Source: Wolfiporia cocos
Taxonomy: Eukaryota; Basidiomycota; Agaricomycetes; Polyporales; Phaeolaceae
Assembly: GCA_029448655.1 (NCBI GenBank)
Contig: JACCLO010000010.1
Location: 2,852,001 to 2,916,000 of the forward strand
DNA: 64,000 nucleotides
Direction: 5' to 3'
Part shown: in pieces, positions 10,359 to 20,659 of the stretch
How positions within the stretch are numbered: position 1 is the stretch's first letter
How the letters are laid out: each line of letters begins with the position of its first letter
Program-made: the position numbers and the translations under genes
The notes under the pieces: model-generated
Databases searched by the model: none
Told to the model about the DNA's origin: nothing
Seen by the model: only the letters and a program-made list of their open reading frames with translations

Positions 10359-12291
10359 TGGCGACGGTGGTGGCGGGGGCCGAGGGTCCTGCTGAGCTTG
10401 AGTCAGCTGTCACTTCTTCCCAGATCGTTCGGGCACGATACGTCTTGCCATCCGCGGGGGGCGCCGAGTACGGCTTCTTGCCAGAAGCCTGTCCCTTTCC
10501 ACTACCCGAAGGAGCAGCCGTGGTCTTTCCAGACGCGGCAGCTGCATCCTTCGCCCTTTGTTGTTCAGCCCGCTGAGCGGCAGGCACGAACGTTCCCGCA
10601 GCCTTGTCCGCGGCAAGCTTAGGACACTTGTTGAAGTAGTGTCCCGTCTGCTTGCAGTAGGTGCAGACGGCGTTGGCGGTGTCGGCGGGGGCTTTGGCGG
10701 GCGCCTTTCCCTTGTCCTTCTTTTTCTCCGACTTCTTCGCAGAAGCGGAGGACGTCTCCTTCTTTTTGGCAGGTGCCGAGTCCTTCTTGCCGGTCTTCTC
10801 GAAGATCGAACCCTTGATCTTGTCTGGATATGACGTTTGGTACATTTCCAGAGCAAAGTCGATGAGGGGCTCGATGTCGGTCGGGGCCTTGAAGAACGGG
10901 GTTTTGCCGAGGACGTTCAAGGTGTCCTTAACCTTTTCGGGGAGAGTTTCGGTGAACTCCCAAACCAGGGTCTCATTGGCGGTTTCCGATAGGCGACCGA
11001 GGGTACGGAACCGTTCGCAGTAGTTGAAGTAGTTCGATTCTGCGAGTTCCTTGCCCTTGGTACCGTAGTAGCCTCGGATTTCCTTTTTCGCGATTTCCTT
11101 GTCCGTCATTTTACCGTATTGGACCATCACCGACTTGGTGAAGTCCTCCCATGTACCGAGGGGCTCGCCGTTTCCTGCCTTTTTGATAAGAGGCGAGAAA
11201 AATTTGTAGGCGTCCCCGGTTACTCGGAACAGGGCGGTGGTAATGCGGTCGTGGTCGTCGTAAACTCGGAGGGTGCCGAAGTAGAGACCCATCTTCTCCA
11301 CCCATTCCTGTGCGGTCACCTTTCCAGATGATCCAGAGAATTCTGGGGGAGGGGGGATTTTCAGGTTTTGAGGCAGACCTGGAATCTGCGGGGCGACGGC
11401 TGCTGCAGCAGCGGCTGCAGCTTGTGCGGCGGCAGCGGCCTCGGCTGCTCTGGCTTGAGCATGACCGGGGGCCGGTGCCGGGTCTTCCGGGGGCGTGCGG
11501 ATTCCGGGAGGGTTGGGAACGGAGGGATTCTTGCGAATTCTCCGAAGTTCCTCGTCAACCTTCTCCATGCGCTCTGCGAACGCATCCTCGAGGTCGTCCA
11601 GCCGGGACCGGTAGTCCTTTCGGAGCTGCTTCTCCATTTCGGAGAGCTTGGCGGTGTACTCCTGTCGGAGTTCCTTGCCGAGGTCCACCATGGTGGACAA
11701 TACCTCGTTCCGGACCGAATTGACCGCTTCGTGTAGCTCGTCTTGGGCCTTCTGTTCGATTGCCCTGGATTGCCCAGCCAGGGAATCGATTCGTTCATGG
11801 ATACGCTCCAGGCGGGCGTGCACCATTCGACCTAGGGTGTCGGTGGTGTCATGGCTTATGGCCGCACTTCGTTGTACGGCAGCATCGATGATTGGCCCAT
11901 GTATGGACCCATCCACCTTGTGGTGTTCCTCCTCAGGGAGGTACGCTTTGAGGTTGTTCTCGACAGCGACATTGGTTTGTCGTGTCGGACCCGAAAATTC
12001 CATTTCCAGGGTGGTGGCGGGCCCGATAGGGCGAGTTCGACGAGCCGGTGGGTATCCGGCAATGGGGGAGCCTGGGCGTGTTCCCATGGGGTTGGTCGGA
12101 GATTCCCTTTGCGGGGGAGCGAACTCCGGTATTTCTTCTTCCTCTTCCTCTTCCTCTTCCTCGCTGAGGTGTTCTAGTGTCACCAGCTGCTGGGTTCCCG
12201 AGGGACCAGCTTCCGGGGTCACCGGGCCTTCTGAGCGGAGGCGCATCTTGCGGGGGGCGAGGGGGGTGCTAACGGAGGAGGTGGAAGACAT
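10300..12291 (-). CDS. gag: Gag structural protein with CCHC zinc knuckle
   Basis: A 663-aa frame. It has a Glu run near residues 44-53, a coiled-coil-like Glu/Arg/Lys stretch at about 185-255, an Ala-rich linker at about 280-295, and a retrotransposon gag core at about 315-500 (EWVEKMGLYF, YKFFSPLIK, AESNYFNYCERFRTLG). A Lys/Ala-rich basic stretch precedes one zinc knuckle, CX2CX4HX4C, at about 543-556. It forms the virus-like particle and binds element RNA. The next ORF overlaps its last 59 nt. The length is larger than many fungal Gag proteins because of the N-terminal extension. Confidence 0.92.
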   Translation of the reverse strand: MSSTSSVSTPLAPRKMRLRSEGPVTPEAGPSGTQQLVTLEHLSEEEEEEEEEEIPEFAPPQRESPTNPMGTRPGSPIAGYPPARRTRPIGPATTLEMEFSGPTRQTNVAVENNLKAYLPEEEHHKVDGSIHGPIIDAAVQRSAAISHDTTDTLGRMVHARLERIHERIDSLAGQSRAIEQKAQDELHEAVNSVRNEVLSTMVDLGKELRQEYTAKLSEMEKQLRKDYRSRLDDLEDAFAERMEKVDEELRRIRKNPSVPNPPGIRTPPEDPAPAPGHAQARAAEAAAAAQAAAAAAAAVAPQIPGLPQNLKIPPPPEFSGSSGKVTAQEWVEKMGLYFGTLRVYDDHDRITTALFRVTGDAYKFFSPLIKKAGNGEPLGTWEDFTKSVMVQYGKMTDKEIAKKEIRGYYGTKGKELAESNYFNYCERFRTLGRLSETANETLVWEFTETLPEKVKDTLNVLGKTPFFKAPTDIEPLIDFALEMYQTSYPDKIKGSIFEKTGKKDSAPAKKKETSSASAKKSEKKKDKGKAPAKAPADTANAVCTYCKQTGHYFNKCPKLAADKAAGTFVPAAQRAEQQRAKDAAAASGKTTAAPSGSGKGQASGKKPYSAPPADGKTYRARTIWEEVTADSSSAGPSAPATTVANVGTISVPLAPTTRLEDVL

Positions 12292-12435
12292 TTGTGAATC
12301 TGTTTGTGACGAATGTTAGTTTCCGGGTACTCATTGTCTTAGATTCTTAAGAAGGGATTGGGTTTGAAAGCTGCAACTTTCGTTATAGATCACACTCGCA
12401 CTCTATTTCAGAGTTAAAAGATGATAGTATTTCTA

Positions 12436-13359
12436 CTATACAATCGCGAGTATATCCTCTTCTACCGAAGTAGTTGAGGGCCCTGCCACCTTGTCAGGTG
12501 GTGTTACACCGAAGGCAAAAGTAATTTGTAGCGCTACGCATTCTGCTACGATACGAGCCAAGTCCGTACGCCAATCCAAAAAGGAAATATTGCCGAGCTG
12601 TTTGCAATACTTTTTCATAATTCTCCAGTCTCTATTGGTGATCCTCCCCCGTCTCGCTCTATCCTTTACGTTATCCACCAGATCCTCCAATTCTACTACC
12701 ATAGTATGGAAACGCATGTCGTTTTCCATATGGAAGCCTGGGTAATTAGGGGGGTGGTTGGCGAGAGGAGTGAGGCGAGTGAGAGTGCCTTCTAGCATGG
12801 GAATAACTTGATCGCATGCTTGGAGAGGCTTCTTCTTCCCGAAGACGAGGGAAGGGTCGAGAATCTTGTGGTTGGCCGGAACTGAAGGTCCGGCCGCCGG
12901 GCTGGAGAGACGGAGGGCCAGTGAAGAAGCTGCTTGCTTGGCTTCCTTGGCGGCTTGTTTGGCGGCGATTCGCTTATTCAGCTTATCGCGGGCGAGCTTG
13001 AGCTTGTTGAGTTCGCGGAGTTCGATTAGGTTCTCCATGGCGGTAATGGAAGCGGCTAGCTTCTCTTCCTCTGTCCAGATTCGCTTGGCGAGTGGAACTG
13101 GCTTGGGAGGTCGAGGAGCGGGTTTCCCAGCCTCAGCGATGTGCTTTGGCATGTGGACGGGAATCTCCCAAAGATGGAGCTTCCCGGTGTAGTCTTCCTT
13201 TACAGGAAGCGTGTAGGTGACGTCCTCTGCCCGAGGAATGTCGGTGGTGTCGATGCGGCTGAGAAGTGACCGCTTCGCCGGCTTAACGTAAGGGGCAGTG
13301 GAGGAGCCACGGGTGCGACGGGTAACGCGGGGCATGATTCTAGAAAGTGCAGCCTTCAT
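12436..13359 (-). CDS. ORF0, extra protein of unknown function upstream of gag
   Basis: A 307-aa intact frame inside the element, between the leader and gag, same strand, ending 144 bp before the gag ATG. I recognise no domain. The first 45 residues are Arg/Ser-rich and basic, residues about 75-95 are Pro/Lys-rich, and residues about 97-150 are rich in Glu, Lys, Leu and Ala with heptad-like spacing (probable coiled coil). The C-terminal third has a compact mixed-charge segment (DMRFHTMVVELEDLVDNV, RITNRDWRIMKKYCKQLG). Typical chromoviruses have only gag-pol, so this is an accessory ORF: possibly RNA-binding, a capsid accessory, or captured host sequence. An unbroken frame in a very young element suggests it is translated. 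Confidence 0.75.
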   Translation of the reverse strand: MKAALSRIMPRVTRRTRGSSTAPYVKPAKRSLLSRIDTTDIPRAEDVTYTLPVKEDYTGKLHLWEIPVHMPKHIAEAGKPAPRPPKPVPLAKRIWTEEEKLAASITAMENLIELRELNKLKLARDKLNKRIAAKQAAKEAKQAASSLALRLSSPAAGPSVPANHKILDPSLVFGKKKPLQACDQVIPMLEGTLTRLTPLANHPPNYPGFHMENDMRFHTMVVELEDLVDNVKDRARRGRITNRDWRIMKKYCKQLGNISFLDWRTDLARIVAECVALQITFAFGVTPPDKVAGPSTTSVEEDILAIV

Positions 13360-14367
13360 GAGAAACGAAGTTTCCCAGTGATACGTCCAAGAACAGGAAT
13401 AGAAGGGATTATGTAAGGTAGGGTAGTGGACTCCTTTTCAGGAGCAAAGAAGGTGTACTACGGGGCATAATTACTCTTATGTTGCGCGCAAACCCTGTGC
13501 CGAGATGGCGCGGATATTCGCATGACCCTAACGGTCAGAGGCGCCGACTCCAGGGGTAGAGTTGCTGACTGCCAGGCCGGTTCCTGGGTCAGATGATTGG
13601 GAATCGGATACACGACACCGCCCCGGAGGGACGATGCCGGAAAGTGGCTGGGATTTTGCATCCCTTAGCCTGTCCATGCTTCAACAATGAGGTTGCCGTC
13701 TGTAGCCACATGGGTGTCACATCAGGGCTAAAAAACCATTGTCGATCTAAGATCGCGAGACAGCAGCGCTCCACATCCCGAAGGAGTGGGCCACGCGCTT
13801 CTCTTCCAATGGGGCCCCAAATCCGTTTGACCCATGCTCGCACGCCGAGCTGCCCGGAGGACTTATGCTATTGGCTACCGCGAGTGACCTATGGCAGGGT
13901 GATTTTTTACGTCACCCCCCTCACTGCTTTTCCCATAACGGGTTCAAAGCAGGTCCCTTACGCCTGGGAGGCGGCTTTGGAAAATTCCCATGCCATCATA
14001 ATGATGACCCTGTGGATAGTGATGGGGCGCTGAACAACGCTTGCCATGACCGGGGGTTGGGCGCACACAGGCAGGCCGTCCCCTTTTCTCCACAGGCGGG
14101 TCTTAACCGCGCATAGTCCAAGCTTGTCAGCGAGGACCATGTCTCCTTGACCCTGGAGTCCGGGTTAGGTAGGCCTCCTGCCTAAAAAGGCGGTGTGGCT
14201 TCCCTGGTTGCCAATCCTCTGCCGAGGATGGCGATGTATCCCCCAGATCTCAACTATCACCCCAATCGCCTTGTCAGGCAGAAAGGGATGTGCGCAGCAA
14301 CAAGTAATAGCCCCTGTAGGATAGAAACCCAGACCCAAGCGCAAGCGCAAGGGCGGGGGTAGGGGGG
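13360..14367 (-). other. Long GC-rich leader between PBS and ORF0
   Basis: About 1 kb with no protein-like frame. It contains several AUGs on the minus strand, short inverted repeats (for example around 14170-14200, GGCCTCCTGCCTAAAAAGGC) and homopurine/pyrimidine runs. With the 133-nt R-U5, the predicted RNA leader is about 1,150 nt. It may hold packaging signals, an intron or an internal ribosome entry site; none of these is proven by the sequence. Confidence 0.6.
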
Positions 14368-14378
14368 AGATTTGTTCT
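14368..14378 (-). promoter_or_regulatory. Primer binding site, self-priming (Tf1-type)
   Basis: On the minus strand it reads AGAACAAATCT, two bases after the 5' LTR. It is the exact 11-nt complement of AGATTTGTTCT at 14513-14503 inside the LTR, which is also the predicted 5' end of the element RNA. No TGG for a tRNA 3' CCA is present at this place. This matches the Tf1/sushi mechanism, where the first 11 nt of the mRNA fold back as primer. Confidence 0.85.
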
Positions 14379-14380
14379 TA

Positions 14381-15079
14381 TGACACAGACTAGACTGTGG
14401 GACTCACACTGTAACCTAATAAGCGACTTGAAGGAGTTGCTGGAGGTTGGTGAGGAGGCTAGTGGGCGCAAGCAGAGATGATATGTAACTGTGCGAATGC
14501 AGAGAACAAATCTAAGGCTTATCCGCAGTGATAGCCCTACTTATATACATGCTTTGTTTGGTTACCGGTAAGGGAGCCAAACATGAAGGTGGTCTGTGCG
14601 CAGACATAACTAATATGGTTAAGTCGTAAACTACAATAGACCATGTGCGCCGGTAATGGCCGCACCAGTAAGATCGTTTGTTTGGACCGTAGGTCCATGT
14701 TGTGGAAGTGGCTGTAGCTACGTTAGTAAGCCATGCATGTGATTCTTATATACCGGCATCGGGATATGAGTAATCATAAGGGCATTGGCATGTGATAACG
14801 AGCGGGCCGCTTATCCAATCGTACTGACATAGCCCGGTACCGGGATATGAGTAAAGCGCGTGACACCGAAGGTTAGTCCGCTGAGTCATTGACGCGTACA
14901 AGCGTGTTATGTACGTGTTGTTATGACAAGTGGACGTATACCGCGTTGTGTACGTGTTGTTTGGTTGCGTGTACGTGTAGACGGGCGCTTAGCAGCGTAA
15001 ATGTCTACAAGGTCGTAGAAATACCAGATAAATAGGTAAAAATACGGGAAAAATAGTGGCATGTCCCAAATCTGTGACA
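14381..15079 (-). repeat. 5' LTR of the gypsy element
   Basis: 699 bp. Predicted U3 is 15079-14514 and R-U5 is 14513-14381. It contains the TATA box and the predicted transcription start. Confidence 0.95.
14503..14547 (-). promoter_or_regulatory. LTR promoter: TATA box and predicted RNA start
   Basis: TATATAAG lies at 14547-14540 on the minus strand. It is 34 nt upstream of AGATTTGTTCT (14513-14503), the sequence complementary to the PBS. The TATA spacing and the PBS match independently point to the same start site at 14513. Confidence 0.8.
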
Positions 15080-15084
15080 TGGGT
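15080..15084. repeat. Target site duplication TGGGT (right)
   Basis: An exact copy of 5080-5084. Confidence 0.95.
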
Positions 15085-17930
15085 GGCTGAGGTGCGTGTG
15101 TTCCCCTTTCTCACTTGAATACAAATTTAAATCTCGATATTTTCTGCTAGTCGCCAACAAGGGAGGCAAGGGGATGGATTCTGATAGATGTTTGTACTTT
15201 TTGATACAACGCAAAACCTGCATCAAAATATGCAGATTATGTTCTGGTAGCTTTCTGTAGTTTGCGGCAGCTTATAAAATGGACAATGATAGGAATTTGT
15301 ATGTTCTGATTGATTTGGGAGTAAAGGCCACTGGCAATGGGTATATTCTAGTAGCTTTTGGCACTCAACCCAGGGCCCCGAGTATTTTTCTCTAGCTTCC
15401 AGTAGACGGGGATATAATTTTTAAATTATTGGGTATCCGTCCTACATGCCTAATACTACCTTCATAGTTTTTGGCATCTTACAGTAGCTACTACTATGTT
15501 ACCGGGTGCCTAAAAGATAGCGCATGCTATTCTACCATCCAATTTTAACCCCTATCATACCCGTTATCTATTGATAGATTCTGGTATGAGGTACTTTCAC
15601 TGGGTGTCACACCCTAGTCACATGCATAGTACTATGATGTGCTGCTCAACTACATGTCACAAATCATTTATTTCTACCCCTACTTCCATTCAGCACTCTA
15701 TCCCAGGACTTACCGTAGATATTTAATGGGTTATCATAGTAGCTCCAACCTGGTCAGGTGATATGTCACAGTAGTTAGTGTACCGCTACCTGTCACAATA
15801 GTTACCTCGTGACGCGCATGGACCTGCGCTTTAAGGTAGATGTGTTCTATACTCCTGTACATACTTATAGCACCAACGGAGGCCTTACAGCCTCAGTCTT
15901 GTTATTCTCTCGACTTCGGGGGTAGCCCCCCCCTCTCTCTTCACTGTGTGTGCCTGAGTCTGCCACTCTATATCTTAGACATGCTAGTCTGAGGTGCCAG
16001 GCTGCAAGTCACATCATTACGGAGGGTATACAATCGCATATTAGGGTCCCCCATTACACAAGTCATACAGTACGTAGACTGTGTCACTACATAGTACAAC
16101 AATGACAACGAAGCTGTGCCCCATGTCACATCTTAAGTGCTCTGCTTCTTTGACTTGAACTCAAGCTTTTGGAGGTGTGCATGCAACCTACACATCTGCT
16201 ACTGCATCCTGTAACATTAGTACTTCTTCTGCATCAGCACGTGCAATGCAGAGCTTCTACATCTGGTTGCACAGCATCAGGGCATCTTGAGGTGCAATTT
16301 GCTCTGGTTCCTCCTGCTCCTGCTCCTCGTCATCACTATTGCTGCTGATGACAATCATATCTTGCTTAGTTGCCAACCACCAAGCCTCTGCCATGATATA
16401 TGATCCATGATCTCTGGGTCATGTGGCTCATTTCTTTGGCTTCGCACATGGTTTGCAAATCAGACTGCGAGTGTGAGAAGCACAGCAAGCAGTTTTACCT
16501 TGATTGGGCGATTGTCAGAGGTAAGGATTCACCATTTATGGCTATAAAATATGTGCATAATCGCTGTAATTACCATTTATATACATATCTACTAATGCAT
16601 CAACCCTTAAATGGTGATGCATCATGAGGTATGAGATTTCATGCATAAATATGCTGAGACAACATCGGTCCCCAGCTTGGCTGATGCATAATGAGATAAT
16701 TGACTGTAGTTCATACGTGACTTGCATCATGTCACGTGGTCGCGTCAATACAGCTATACTCTAAAACACCCGCCAATCACCCCAGAACAATATAGAATCA
16801 AGAAGAAATTTAGTCAAGACTTGGCACAACTCTGGTCATTTCCTGATTATTTTTCTTCGTGACTGGTCATACTCTTAGTTTCACAGCCCTCAATGGTGGA
16901 CATGATGCGCAAGCCAAATCCCTCAAGATTTGGGTCGCTCGGATTAGGGCGTGGCGAAATAGCACCAGCTAATTAGCAGTGTGTGATTAACATAGGTTAA
17001 TAACATGTAATTAACGGTTAAGCAGAAAGGGGTTGGAATTGGGGTGTTAATAACAGTTAATAAGTCACGTGACTATGATAGAGAGAACAATTTATATCCC
17101 GCAGTCAGTAAACTATGCACATGTGTGGCAGTCAATGAAGACTGTAGTCAGCGTAGAGTAGTGTGGTAAGTAAGGTAAGGTGTAATGAGTGGTGGGTGTA
17201 GAGTAGACGTGGTGGTAAAGTGTGGTGTGTAATTCATAGTAAGAGACTTACCCGTCAGACACAATAGGGGTTTTGTCACGTGGCTATAATATGACCAAGA
17301 TGCTGTACCATCAGCAAAAACCCAGGCTACATATATAAAAATTTATATACATACATGTACATATATTCTCTGCATGCACTAAATGGTATCAAAAGTATTG
17401 TGGCGCATTGTATGCCCACGTCAGGCTCCTACAACATTGCCAATGCCAGCAAGTATTGCAGTGTATATATGATGCATGCTAGAATATAATTCGACATATA
17501 TATGCGTGCATGATTGCGAGTGAATATATTATGCTTTTAACATTGTATGCATCGTAGCTAGGTACAAATGAAACACATGCACATATCTGTTACCAGTGGC
17601 CATAAAATATGTGAGACAGCATGTATTGAATGTAGCAATCAGTCAACCAATATGATGGTCAAGCAAACACTTTAAGCAGGCATCAAGCATATGCAAGGCC
17701 ACATACATCGATATATAATCAGCAAGAATGCGCAAGAAATGAACCCAGAGAGTGAATAACAGGGGAAAATGCATAGTGAGCAAGCAGATAGCAGGACTTA
17801 ATGTATGACAGCAATGAGGTGCAAGAGAAAGCTGCAAGTATAGGAGAGTAATGCGGAGAGCATATGTAGAGGGAGTCATCGACATAGCTCAAGTCAGAGA
17901 AATAGTACAAAGCTAATATTGCAGCGGATG
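15085..17930. other. Repeat-derived intergenic DNA, no intact gene
   Basis: 15606-16090 looks like a decayed LTR: it begins TGTCACACCC, has a TATAG box near 15868 and the layout GGCCTTACAGCCTCAG downstream, resembling the solo LTRs at 3.3 and 22.6 kb; no clean ends or duplication are found. A short acidic frame lies on the minus strand at about 16394-16285 (SDDEEQEQEEPEQ). 16960-17080 carries several TTAATAAC/TAATTA motifs related to 28.9 kb. Nothing else is assignable. Confidence 0.4.
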
Positions 17931-20653
17931 TCACATAGGCGGTGTTGCAATGTGCGCATTGTGGCGGGCACGATGTTGTTCAGCAAGTTTCTCGGCAAGA
18001 GTGGGGCCTGTATTGTTTACTTGCGAAGCACTAGGGAGCACTAGAGGGTTCCTTCGCACCATAGACCTAGCTAATGTATGGAAGTTATCAGCTATAGTAA
18101 TGATGATTGGAGAAGACGTACTAATTCCACCATTCATGAGTCTCTACAGCCCAATCATCCTCCGGATCGTCCTCAAACAGCTCAACAATCTTGTTAAAGA
18201 ACTCAGTATAGTCAAAGTCACCACCAGATAGACCCCATGAATCCTGTTCTGATAGGCAAAGACGAGTCTGTGTGCCAGGAGCATTGTGTTTGTCTGGGTA
18301 GATTGCAATTACGAGACAGCAGTAGCTTACCTGAACACATATATATGCAATTGCTCATCCAGTAACACGTGAGATGCCACCAAGCTTCGACTTGGATGTT
18401 TTTCCGGAGGATGGGCCGGGCGTATCCTTCATTGCCGTGCGGGGTCCAGTAAATATGCAGCGGAAAGCCTATAACAAGCGACAGTGAAATGCATAGAGCT
18501 GTTGAGAAATAGGAAACTTACACGCTGGATGATATACCCACGGCATAGACTGTTGTCGATATGGTCAGGGTCGTATGGAGTATCCTCATCATAAAGGAAT
18601 GTGGGCCAGTCTCCTGCATTGATTCTGATTTTACCTTTCAAAACATCCTCACAAAATCTGCAAATGAATTAGTGGGAGTAATGCTTCAACAGAAGACTCA
18701 CTGGTCAGGATCAGCATCAAATTCTGTAAGCATATTGACACAGTATGCCTGTGGGACTCACCAAGTGCCTATATGCTTGAGATAAGGCGACTTAGAGGGA
18801 TAGACAATACCAGCGCAGCAGGATGTGAGAGGTTATTCTACGGCGCAAGCCGAGAGAATAATAGAACTAAAGTTTATAGGGCGTCAAGCCCCTAGTTATA
18901 TACATGTTTAAGGGAAGGTCACGTGCTACTAGCTAGTCGTTACCTTTCCGGGTTATGTGGCTTTGCCAAGTGGCGAAGCTTATCTTATCTACTGTTTATG
19001 GACTCTACATAGAATGGCCGTGGCAAGGCCCTAATGGCCGAACCAATCGTATGAGAGGGATTTGTGTGTATTATCATATGAACGCGGGCACAGCCCGGGT
19101 ATATGGGAAGCCGGTTGCCGGATACCGTGAGGTATAATGGCGATTGGCCGTGCTTCGTTGGATGACCAAGGCGAGGCGCCGAGGTCGTTATGCCATTGGA
19201 CGGGAAGTACCGTGGCATGTGTTACAGCCCGGTCCAGATGGTTACCGGGGCATGTATTGGACTTAGCCGTGAGGCGAGGTCCGGTGTTTGGGCGACGCCG
19301 TGATGGCAGAAGCCCGGGACTTGGAGAACACCGAGTCCGTGGGAGGCCGAGGAGGCCGTGACCTATAGCGATATAGCCTTGGTGCTATTATAGTGCTGTA
19401 TGGTCGTGTTGCCATTATTATGCGAAGGCGTGGCGCGCCTGAGGTGCCATTGTGATCAAGGATCTTATGGCGGTGGGAAGCCGTGAAGGCCGACCCAATA
19501 GTACAAGGCCGCGAGGCACTGTTTGTACATGTGGACATTATTATGCGAGCGTGCCGCGCTCGGCCTATCATTATGATCTACGATCTATGACGTGGCTGGT
19601 CTTGCTCTGACGGGCGAGACCTGTATGACGTATGCTGTGGTGTTGCTATTGGACCGGAAGGTGCCGTAGCATTACGTAAGCTGGTCATGTGGTTGATAAG
19701 CCCAGTTAAGAGCTTGTCGTGGTGGCAATGGGAGTTAACCCGTAGATAACTTGTAGGTAGACGTATAAATCCCAGGTAAATTGCTATAATCGTAGGAAAA
19801 ATGCTGTAAGCCCCAGATAAATCTGTGACACATATGACGTGGGCAAAGGAGGCGAGCTGTAACATGATGGTGCCAACCACGTCCAGCCTTAGACCGTGTA
19901 CCAGTAGGGATCGGTGGGACCACATTATCGGTATTGACATTGTGAGGAACAAATGATATGCCGCGGTCCTTGAGGGCGCTCACATCCTCTGTTCTGGCTT
20001 GCTTCGAAGATTCATCAACCTAAAGACACCTCGTCAGCTAGCAATTTTAGAATGGCATATACTTACAAAGCGGTGGAGCGGCTGAAGCTCATGGAGGTTG
20101 CACTCTTTGATTCGCCGGCGAAGTGGTCTACCAATCATTCGTGAGTATTTTTTGTAGACTTCTAATGCTAGCCTAATCCTGTATTTGTCCCTATGGGAGT
20201 AGTTATGCTGGTATGTATGCACATATAGTGACCGGGCCCAGGCAACAGCTTGCCGGTGCAACTAGAGCAGGTGAATCTGACTTGCATTGCAGGAAATGCC
20301 TCTAAAAACACCCCAATCTCTGGCATCTCATGAACATTGAGACTCTCCCGAAAATGACCGACCTCCAGTGCATCTTCGAATGAACTGTAGGGGCTGATTA
20401 TGCGAGGAAGCGATTTTGCAGCCTTCACAAAAGGCACAAGAGTTGGGGTCTTGAGTCTAAGTATAACATATTAGCAGGTCTCATCACATATAAAGTTGGA
20501 CTTATGCTGTGCTCTTGCTACGAGGAGAAATCATCTCAAGCTTGCTGAGGAATCTCTTGAAGGACTCATAGTCTTAAGGGGATCCTCGTTCTCATGGTCA
20601 CGGGAATTGGGCTCAGGAGATGAGGCAGAATGAGGCTGTGGTCGAGAAGGCAT
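17931..20653 (-). pseudogene. DUF6698-family gene, split by an LTR
   Basis: Minus-strand exons resemble the basidiomycete DUF6698 proteins. An N-terminal part lies at about 20653-20230 (MPSRPQPHSA; FVKAAKSLPRIISPYSSFED), a middle exon reads HHHVTARLLCPRHM at about 19870-19832, then an LTR of about 1 kb (18826-19830) interrupts. The gene resumes at about 18727 with EFDADPDQ, INAGDWPTFLYDEDTPYDPD and IDNSLCRGYIIQR (about 18640-18530), then YTEFFNKIVELFEDDPEDDW (about 18210-18150). After ETHEWWN an in-frame TAG occurs where the family continues. The role of the family is unknown to me; copies are often multiplied in mushroom genomes. The exact C-terminus is unresolved. Confidence 0.65.
18826..19830 (-). 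mobile_element. LTR of about 1 kb inside the DUF6698 gene
   Basis: On the minus strand it begins TGTCACAGATTTATCTGGGG, which shares the first 12 bases with the complete gypsy LTR, and ends near AACCTCTCA. A TATATAAC box on that strand lies near 18895. I find no clean 5-bp duplication, so the left boundary (18824-18826) is approximate. It may be a solo LTR left by recombination between copies. Confidence 0.55.
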
Positions 20654-20659
20654 GATTGG

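Larger units (their letters stand above)
5085..15079 (-). mobile_element. Complete Ty3/gypsy chromovirus with ORF0, dUTPase and self-priming signals
   Basis: A 9,995-bp element on the minus strand, with order 5' LTR - PBS - long leader - ORF0 - gag - pol (protease, RT, RNase H, integrase, chromodomain, dUTPase) - polypurine tract - 3' LTR. Both LTRs are 699 bp and differ at one aligned base (C at 5378, T at 14674). The target duplication TGGGT is intact and the three ORFs are uninterrupted, so it inserted recently and may still be able to move. The self-priming PBS and integrase-linked chromodomain place it with Tf1/sushi-type chromoviruses; the dUTPase and ORF0 are extras. Confidence 0.95.

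Noticed and set aside
11648..12319. 223-aa frame on the plus strand
   Set aside because: Exact antisense of gag; low-complexity Ser/Arg text from the Glu run.
13593..14033. 146-aa plus-strand frame in the element leader
   Set aside because: Opposite to the element, no start context or family features; the leader has no coding signature.
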